Origin: Spirochaetales bacterium UBA6872
GTDB taxonomy: Bacteria > Spirochaetota > Spirochaetia > Sphaerochaetales > Sphaerochaetaceae
Assembly (NCBI GenBank): GCA_002452215.1
Contig: DKCO01000046.1
Coordinates: 1 to 64,000, forward strand
Length of the DNA stretch: 64,000 nucleotides
Reading direction: 5' to 3'
Below, in pieces: positions 60,946 to 64,000 of the stretch (the first letter of the stretch is position 1; each line of letters starts with the position of its first letter). The translations under genes and the position numbers were made by a program. The notes under the pieces are model-generated. The model was not told the origin of the DNA. It ran no database searches and saw only the letters and a list, made by a program, of their open reading frames with translations.

Positions 60946-63045
60946 TCACATTTCTCTTACGATCAGATTGCCAAATGAGGCCCTGCCACCGCTTGCCATC
61001 TTGTATCCCACCATTCCGTATGATAATTCTGAATCAGAGGCAAACAATTTCTCACCATCTACTTCAAGATGTATATTTGTGCCAACAATCTCAAGCATTA
61101 CTTTGTATGCATTGCCCTTTTTCCATTCAAAATGCTTAAATGCAAGCTGTTGCATTCCACAGTTGTTTTTGTAAATTGCGATGCCATCTTCGCAAAGCCC
61201 ACCATAGTAGCCTCTCATAGCGCCTTGGACACGAGCAGAGAGCAATGCAGAAGATCCATATTCAACAGATACTGTTGATTCAACAGTAACATCTTTTGCA
61301 AAATATCTTCCAGTAAAGGCCTCGCATTCATCCAAGCACATGGCACTCATTCTTCCATTTTCAATATTCCAGGCTCCATGATTATGAGAAAAAGGAATAA
61401 TAGAGGAAAACTCCTTTTGTGATTTGTTGAGATCTATTGAGTATTCAGGCTTTCCGCTAATTGAGAAATTATCGATATAAAAAACGCCAAGATCTTTGTT
61501 TTTCTCGACAGGATCACCCTCGAAATAGATACCTACTTCATCTATTTGCGTACCAGAAAGATCCTTTAAATCCCTTGGTATTTCAAATTCAATATCATGC
61601 CATTTGTCATCTTTGTAAGTATCACCGCCAAGCAATATCCGCTTTTTAGTATCTGTTGCACGCACATATGGAGCCAATGTTACGCTTTCACCGCTAAGCA
61701 TTTCCACACGAACAGACATCTTGACTTTCTGTCCAGGATATACAAGTGGTGAAAAAACAGGCGAGTAACGCTCGTCATCAAAGTCATCTCTTCTGTAAAA
61801 TGGCTTATAGTAAACATATGCTCCTTGGCATCTTTGCACGCTATCGAATAAGACAGCCAATGCACCGGAGCCTTCTTTTCCCCCATTTGTAGAATGTGTA
61901 ATTCTAAGCAAGATTTCATTGTTTGTTCTAAAGCCATGAGTAGAGCCTGGCAAATCGAAATCAAACGATATCTCGCCCTCTTCTATCTTCATAAAGTCTG
62001 GGATCTCTTTATTCATCAAATGCAATCCAATTGAAGCAAGTTTCTTTGAATATGTTGGAACATCAAGAATATTCAACGCTCCCGAGATACCTGATAAGAC
62101 AAGTTCATCATTGATAGGAGAACGATAATGATCAGGGATCCCAGCAAGTCCATCTCGAACACCCATTATTGAGCCAACATTTCCTGCATTGCAATCAGTA
62201 TCCCAACTAGCCATTGTTGCAATCTCTACAGATCGTGCAAAACTTTGCCCATATAAGAGAGACATTATGCATACTCCTGCATTGGGAATAATGTGGCAAG
62301 CACCTGGATATCGATCATATCCCCATTGCTCAAATAGATATTGCATGCAATCTCTCCAAGATTCAGGATGCTTTTTGTAGAAATCCATTACAGCTCTAAC
62401 AACCTTGCAATATGTAGAGTCCGCAGGAATAAAAGAAAGGCCTTTCTCTATTATCTTCTCAACATCTTTCTCAACAAAAGCCTCTGCTATGCACGATGCA
62501 ATAAAAGCCGCACCATAAAGACCATTCCCATCATGGGAGACAGAGGCAGCTATAGTTGCATATTTTGCAGCTTTTTCAGGCATTCCAGGGAAAATAAAGC
62601 CCCATGTATCTATAAAGATCTGTCCACCTATTTGCTCTGCAATGGTCTTTCCATTAACCTCAATCGAACCAGATTTTGGAGCCTTTATGCCTTTTTTCAA
62701 ATTCAGATATGCTGTATGCTCTGTTGACATACCGTAGCCACCCCACCAAAACATGCCAATGCCCTCGCGTGCATAGTTCAGCCATGCGTTTGCAACATCC
62801 TCGGGAGTAAGATCTCTATCCAATGCGCCATCGTCCAAAGCCCTCAAAAAGTAAACAGGACCATTTAGGTCATCGTCGGCTGCAAAATTCTTGAAATCCT
62901 TCACATACCCTTTGATTTCGCCATAGAACCTTCGAATCCTATCATAAGTCCAAATGCCAAGTTCCACTGGAGCCCCTAGCCTTATGCCTATATTCATCCC
63001 AAGAAACCCAGCATAAACATCTTCTAGATATCTTTTAACATTCAT
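60946..63045 (-). CDS. ADP-ribosylglycohydrolase-family protein with two C-terminal beta-sandwich domains
   Basis: A 699-residue multidomain protein. Residues 1-360 match the ADP-ribosylglycohydrolase fold: FAADDDLNGPVYFL near the N-terminus and MASWDTDCNAGNVGSIMGVRDGLAGIP supply acidic metal ligands. Residues about 370-545 look like a carbohydrate-binding jelly roll (DDKWHDIEFEIPRDL; VFYIDNFSISG). The last 150 residues resemble a LamG/DUF1080-like concanavalin fold (YKVMLEIVGTNIHLEVDGEKLF). There is no signal peptide. The binding modules and neighbouring sugar genes argue for a glycan or N-glycoside hydrolase rather than protein de-ADP-ribosylation. Confidence 0.82.
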   Translation of the reverse strand: MNVKRYLEDVYAGFLGMNIGIRLGAPVELGIWTYDRIRRFYGEIKGYVKDFKNFAADDDLNGPVYFLRALDDGALDRDLTPEDVANAWLNYAREGIGMFWWGGYGMSTEHTAYLNLKKGIKAPKSGSIEVNGKTIAEQIGGQIFIDTWGFIFPGMPEKAAKYATIAASVSHDGNGLYGAAFIASCIAEAFVEKDVEKIIEKGLSFIPADSTYCKVVRAVMDFYKKHPESWRDCMQYLFEQWGYDRYPGACHIIPNAGVCIMSLLYGQSFARSVEIATMASWDTDCNAGNVGSIMGVRDGLAGIPDHYRSPINDELVLSGISGALNILDVPTYSKKLASIGLHLMNKEIPDFMKIEEGEISFDFDLPGSTHGFRTNNEILLRITHSTNGGKEGSGALAVLFDSVQRCQGAYVYYKPFYRRDDFDDERYSPVFSPLVYPGQKVKMSVRVEMLSGESVTLAPYVRATDTKKRILLGGDTYKDDKWHDIEFEIPRDLKDLSGTQIDEVGIYFEGDPVEKNKDLGVFYIDNFSISGKPEYSIDLNKSQKEFSSIIPFSHNHGAWNIENGRMSAMCLDECEAFTGRYFAKDVTVESTVSVEYGSSALLSARVQGAMRGYYGGLCEDGIAIYKNNCGMQQLAFKHFEWKKGNAYKVMLEIVGTNIHLEVDGEKLFASDSELSYGMVGYKMASGGRASFGNLIVREM

Positions 63046-63243
63046 ACAAATACTTATCCCCTTTATCTAAATTGAACTTAGCTCTCAAGCTTCTAACATA
63101 AGCTTTACATTACACGAGTGCAATTTATTTTTTCCTAATCCTTGCAAGAAATCACCTTCAACTTCGTATTTGATTACAACGCTGGAGGTGACTATCTCTT
63201 CAGATGGCTATCTTTTTATGCCATCCCAATAAATTGGTTTTTG

Positions 63244-64000
63244 TTATTTAGCAAGTATCTTATCTACTTCAGCTCCCATTTTCTTCAAGCCTTCATCGAT
63301 AGAGATGCTTTCAGTCATAATCTCATCATGAGCCTGGTTGAGGACAACTTCAATCTCGCCAGCTTTGTCATGGAGTGGCATCTCAAGATATACATTCGCT
63401 GTCTCAAGAGCATCTACCGAGTTCTGGTCTGTAGGGAAACCTTCGGTTGAACTTATTATCTTTCTGATTGCGTCATTGCTCATTGCTGGGAATATTCCAG
63501 TTTTTGCGACAACCATCGCACCCTCTTCGCCTGTTGCAAACTCAACGAATTTCCAAGCAGCATCCTTGTTCTTAGAAGCCTTTGAAATGCCCAAGCTTGC
63601 GATTGTCTCAAGAGTAGAACCTGGCTCCACACCTTCAGCATGTGGATATTTTACGATTCCCCAATTCTTGACTTCTGTATTTCCACTCTCAATCTGCTTG
63701 ATAAGTGTAGAGATAAACCAAGTTCCGATATTCATAGTAGCAACAGAATTGTTGTAGAAAACACCTGAGTAGTGGGTCGATGATGTCTTGAGCATTCCAT
63801 AATTCATGCAAACACCATCATCTTGCTGTGAAAGTACCATCTCATAATATGGCTTGAGATAGCTGTAGTCTCCACCATCAGTGATCTTATGCTTTCCATC
63901 AAGGATTCCAAAGAGCTGAACTGTGGATCTCCATATATGATAATGAGAACCATAAACTTTGTCTGCGCCAGAGCCAGATGTCATCTTTCTTGCAAGAGCA
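63244..64000 (-). CDS. extracellular sugar-binding protein, C-terminal part (cut by window edge)
   Basis: Partial family-1 solute-binding protein. At least 251 C-terminal residues are visible and the frame is open at the window edge (ALARKMTSGSGADK...), so the start lies beyond 64000. LETIASLGISKASKNKDAAWKFVEFATGEEGAMVVAKTGIFPAMSND is a typical SBP_bac_1 hinge and C-lobe segment. It lies 198 bp upstream of the ADP-ribosylglycohydrolase-family gene on the same strand and probably feeds the same sugar pathway. The gap 63046-63243 holds a short hairpin (GATGGC 63203-63208 / GCCATC 63220-63225) and no gene. Confidence 0.85.
   Translation of the reverse strand, partial: ALARKMTSGSGADKVYGSHYHIWRSTVQLFGILDGKHKITDGGDYSYLKPYYEMVLSQQDDGVCMNYGMLKTSSTHYSGVFYNNSVATMNIGTWFISTLIKQIESGNTEVKNWGIVKYPHAEGVEPGSTLETIASLGISKASKNKDAAWKFVEFATGEEGAMVVAKTGIFPAMSNDAIRKIISSTEGFPTDQNSVDALETANVYLEMPLHDKAGEIEVVLNQAHDEIMTESISIDEGLKKMGAEVDKILAK

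Noticed and set aside
63203..63225. TGGC...GCCA inverted repeat as another PspF-type site
   Set aside because: The spacing is 11 bp instead of 7, there is no partner site and no -24/-12 promoter follows.

Overview
The window reads as chromosome of a low-GC diderm bacterium, most likely a gut-type spirochaete of the Sphaerochaeta/Treponema group. I infer this from the outer-membrane and lipoprotein-type exports, sugar-binding proteins whose signal peptides end in an 'FAGGxxE'-like junction, the PspA/PspC envelope-stress genes, and many ABC sugar importers and sulfatases. The assignment is by eye and has not been tested by phylogeny. I see no rRNA, tRNA or CRISPR array.

Layout. (1) 1-5.4 kb: a nitroreductase, then a tight aroA / threonine aldolase / EFR1-type ferredoxin / MalY-PatB aminotransferase operon. 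(2) 5.4-11.3 kb: an AddA-AddB-like helicase/nuclease pair, divergent from a CPBP membrane protease and a DNA/RNA endonuclease. (3) 13.3-18.2 kb, minus strand: Nif3-like protein, LspA, a small membrane protein, a GH43-like protein, an M19 dipeptidase and an exported beta-rich protein, then a separately transcribed pectinesterase. (4) 18.2-23.8 kb: a LonB-type protease, an HdeD-like membrane protein, a DUF234-type ATPase, a TrmH-family methyltransferase and RsmI. (5) 23.8-32.9 kb: a phage-shock (psp) regulon in two parts, with an accessory region between them (a higher-GC ATPase, a broken DUF3800 gene with a structured RNA, and a BspA-like leucine-rich-repeat lipoprotein). (6) 32.9-48.8 kb: a sulfated-glycan utilisation locus with three sulfatases, an Opp/Dpp-type importer, GH3, phosphoglucose isomerase and a ROK regulator. 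(7) 48.9-52.8 kb: aspS, a BaiN-like flavoprotein, OsmC and a hypothetical. (8) 52.8-64 kb: a second sugar locus with a MalFG-type importer, an FAD oxidoreductase, a divergent AraC regulator, an ATPase cassette bounded by direct repeats, a PfkB kinase, a multidomain ADP-ribosylglycohydrolase-family protein, and a sugar-binding protein cut by the window edge.

How the parts work together. Both pspA genes carry a sigma-54 -24/-12 promoter preceded by two 15-bp TGGN-N7-NCCA sites 20-21 bp apart. This fits one bacterial enhancer-binding protein, the PspF-like protein encoded here, controlling both units and itself. In the sulfatase locus, a 21-bp dyad TTAATT-N9-AATTAA stands before the importer operon (twice) and a sulfatase, with a one-mismatch copy before the pgi-GH3-sulfatase operon; this fits a ROK operator.

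Two accessory genes sit between near-identical ~60-bp direct repeats, each holding a dyad with 10-11 bp arms and a 20-22 nt centre: a truncated DUF3800 gene with its RNA, and an AAA_14/DUF4143-type ATPase. In the second case both flanking genes end inside the repeat and remain intact. These two cassettes and the twin psp enhancers are the observations I consider most worth testing.
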